Assembly (NCBI RefSeq): GCF_003726095.1
Contig: NZ_CP026031.1
Coordinates: 992,001-1,056,000, forward strand
Direction of reading: 5' to 3'
Source: Niallia circulans
Lineage (GTDB): Bacteria; Bacillota; Bacilli; Bacillales; Cytobacillaceae
Length of the DNA stretch: 64,000 bases
Position 1 is the first letter of the stretch. Every line of letters begins with the position of its first letter. This document shows positions 62,321-64,000 of the stretch, one piece after another. Under the pieces are notes generated by a model that searched no databases, was not told the DNA's origin, and saw only the letters and a program-made list of their open reading frames with translations. The position numbers were made by a program, and so were the translations under genes.

Positions 62321-62623
62321 TTGAAGTATTCTGTCATAGGATTAATTTTTCAATTAATTTTTGTTTTCACAATAACTATCTTTAATCCAATTCGAGTTTA
62401 TGTAATGAATCAATACTCCGTTTATCCTGTAGCATTATTTGAGTTGCTTTTAGGAGTTATAAGTCTAATTTGTGCATTAGTGGGGCTAATAAAGAAAGAG
62501 GTTAATGGTCTTTCACTCTTTGTTTTCCTTTTCAGTTTACTAATCTGTGTTTATTTTGTATTTGTATATCTATTAGGAGAAGCAGGAAATCCACCTGAGA
62601 TTCCATGGTTGTATAAAAAGTAA
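62321..62623 (+). CDS. Three-helix membrane protein, unknown
   Basis: 100 residues from TTG 62321, with GGAAGGAGAG about 20 bases up and AAAGGAAAG nearer. Helices at about 3-24, 35-58 and 66-86; short polar end EAGNPPEIPWLYKK. No family recognised. Confidence 0.6.
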   Translation: MKYSVIGLIFQLIFVFTITIFNPIRVYVMNQYSVYPVALFELLLGVISLICALVGLIKKEVNGLSLFVFLFSLLICVYFVFVYLLGEAGNPPEIPWLYKK

Positions 62624-62733
62624 AAAAATGTATAAGTTAGTTTTCTTAAAAAATATTTTTCGCAGGACCAAAATTGTTTCTTAAAAAGTTAATGGGTGTA
62701 ATAAGAGGAAATTAAAGAGGAGAGATGTTTTTT

Positions 62734-63201
62734 ATGAAATTTTTACGAGATGATAATTGGGATAATGACGGGTATTGTGAATATTTAAAATCTATCCAGC
62801 ATGTCTTTGATCCATATACGGGCGAATTCCTTGTGACAAATTCATTCCATGATGGAAGGTTTAAAAAAATGGAGTTAATCAATCATTGTGAAGGAGATAT
62901 AGATGAAACAATGGATGATCCAACATCAATTAGAGTGGTTATAGAGCACTGGGATGGTACTGTATATGAATTGGTTTGGGATAAAGTGAGAAGATTTTAC
63001 TTTGATTATGATATTACACGAAATATTGTCGTTAATACAAAAGAAATAGTGGATAATGGAAGAAGTGGGATTGATAATTGGGGTTATGACGAAATTTTAA
63101 TAACGGAAGATAAGATGTTTTCACATGAAATAGAACTGCTTTCAAAAACACGGATGTTTATCATCTGTAGACAGTTTCAAATCAAGTCATATTCGGCATA
63201 A
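62734..63201 (+). CDS. Hypothetical acidic protein
   Basis: 155 residues from ATG 62734, ten bases after GAGGAGAG; ATG 62725 is too close. Soluble, rich in Asp, Trp and Tyr (RDDNWDNDGYCEYLKSIQHV; IEHWDGTVYELVWDKVRRFY), probably all-beta. Family not recognised; single gene. Confidence 0.6.
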   Translation: MKFLRDDNWDNDGYCEYLKSIQHVFDPYTGEFLVTNSFHDGRFKKMELINHCEGDIDETMDDPTSIRVVIEHWDGTVYELVWDKVRRFYFDYDITRNIVVNTKEIVDNGRSGIDNWGYDEILITEDKMFSHEIELLSKTRMFIICRQFQIKSYSA

Positions 63202-63315
63202 TTAATTCAAAGTACTAGACAAAGTTATAAAATTGATACATAGAAAAAACTTTAATTTAAAGAAGTCAGGAACTTTAAGCTATAGTTATTAAATATGTAG
63301 TTTTGGAGGGGAACT

Positions 63316-63489
63316 ATGTTTAAAGTAAAACCCCAATGTTCTAATTGCGGTAAACATATTGAAAGAAATGAAGTAGTTTTTGTCAAAATGCGCTATCCAG
63401 AGCGAAAAGGGATGACCGAAATAAAGGCTTTTATCCAAAATGAAGGAAAATTAATTTGTGAAGCTTGCTTTAATACTAAGCAATTTTAA
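63316..63489 (+). CDS. Small zinc-finger protein (57 residues)
   Basis: ATG 63316 follows TTGGAGGGG. CSNCGK near residue 8 and CEACF near residue 48 form a four-Cys zinc site around VVFVKMRYPERKGMTEIKAF. Bacillus relatives are often misnamed as iron-hydroxamate transporter parts because of database error. Function unknown. Confidence 0.7.
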   Translation: MFKVKPQCSNCGKHIERNEVVFVKMRYPERKGMTEIKAFIQNEGKLICEACFNTKQF

Positions 63490-63582
63490 GCAAAGACAAA
63501 TGGAATGGGATTGGGTGTTTTTCGTCATTACCGTTATATAATCATTAATTTTTTAATAAATTGCTAATTAGGAGACTTAAAA

Positions 63583-64000
63583 ATGTATGAAACTAGATGG
63601 GCAACTTACAACGAACTGAATATTGTGGCAGAATGCTGGTATAAAATGGCTTGTGAAATGGGAGAAATCGACAGAATTCCAAAACCAAGTCTTCAACGGC
63701 TGGAAGAAGTGAAAAATCTATTTCGGAAAGAATTTGAATTAGGAAATTTAATGTTTCGAGTTGCTTTAGATAGTGATGAAAAAATTGTTGCTTGTGCTGG
63801 AGGGTTAATTAGAACAGAGTATGCTTTTCCACTTGCGGAAGAACAAAGTCTTTTTGGGTGGATCATAGCTGTATATACGGTGAAAAACCATCGTAAGAAT
63901 GGGTTAGCTTCTCAATTAGTTGAGGAAATATGTTTATGGCTAAAACAAAAAGGGGCTAAACGAGCAAGATTATGGTCCAGTTCATCTGGCCGATCTGTTT
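63583..64000 (+). CDS. GNAT family N-acetyltransferase (3' truncated by window end)
   Basis: 139 codons are visible from ATG 63583 (TTAGGAGAC upstream). ACGGLIRTEY-like strand (IVACAGGLIRTEYAFPLAEE), then the acetyl-CoA motif VKNHRKNGLASQLVEEICLW and GAKRARLWSSSSGRSV. The C-terminal strand lies beyond the window. Confidence 0.85.
   Translation, partial: MYETRWATYNELNIVAECWYKMACEMGEIDRIPKPSLQRLEEVKNLFRKEFELGNLMFRVALDSDEKIVACAGGLIRTEYAFPLAEEQSLFGWIIAVYTVKNHRKNGLASQLVEEICLWLKQKGAKRARLWSSSSGRSV

Overview
The window comes from a low-GC, Gram-positive endospore former of the family Bacillaceae (Bacillus/Niallia-like; species not determinable here). The evidence is two sets of GerA-type spore germination receptor genes, T-box riboswitches in front of aminoacyl-tRNA synthetases, strong AGGAGG-type ribosome binding sites with frequent TTG/GTG starts, a LexA/DinR-type SOS box, and family-specific small proteins (YfmQ, YcnI, DUF3934, DUF6366). 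No rRNA, tRNA, CRISPR array, transposase or phage gene was recognised.

Layout. 1-1.8 kb: 3' part of a germination-receptor operon (C subunit end, a small two-helix D-like protein, a B-type permease), followed by an eight-copy array of a 10-bp core at 20-21 bp spacing. 2.2-9.8 kb: VOC protein, DUF3892, a T-box-controlled divergent class II lysyl-tRNA synthetase, a frameshifted uridine-kinase-like gene, GNAT, a frameshifted MFS gene and a secreted lipoprotein nuclease. 9.8-20.9 kb: an accessory strip of single, mostly unrelated small genes (DinB, small membrane proteins, ankyrin protein, GNAT, ASCH, PadR/esterase pair, alpha/beta hydrolase, SDR fragment), with many junctions carrying degenerate copies of shared ~80-100 bp intergenic sequences. 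This cassette-like array is the most interesting structure here. 21-34 kb: regulator/transport pairs (MocR with an ECF S component; ArsR with MFS; AraC with SDR; TetR with MFS), each with plausible operators, plus a GC-rich repeat bounded by 22-bp direct repeats.

34-48 kb: a two-component system with a very large kinase, NUDIX, HAD, GNAT, isochorismatase-like and esterase genes, an SOS-box-controlled DinB gene, a TVP38-type membrane protein, and an AraC/GyrI regulator. 48.2-49.4 kb: about 9.5 copies of a 52-bp non-coding tandem repeat beside a Gly-rich protein gene. 49.5-52.4 kb: T-box-controlled arginyl-tRNA synthetase and the copper-related YcnI protein. 52.5-56.2 kb: a complete germination receptor operon in the order B-A-C. 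56.2-64 kb: zinc-ribbon protein, MocR regulator, YfmQ, a second DNA polymerase sliding clamp (DnaN paralogue), ABM monooxygenase, DUF2441, DUF6366, GNATs and small unknowns.

About ten genes are broken. Most breaks are single-base differences in homopolymer runs (two are G6 where G7 restores the frame), so either the sequence has homopolymer errors or accessory genes here are decaying or switching. Two cases involve in-frame stop codons instead. Function calls rest on motif recognition without database search.
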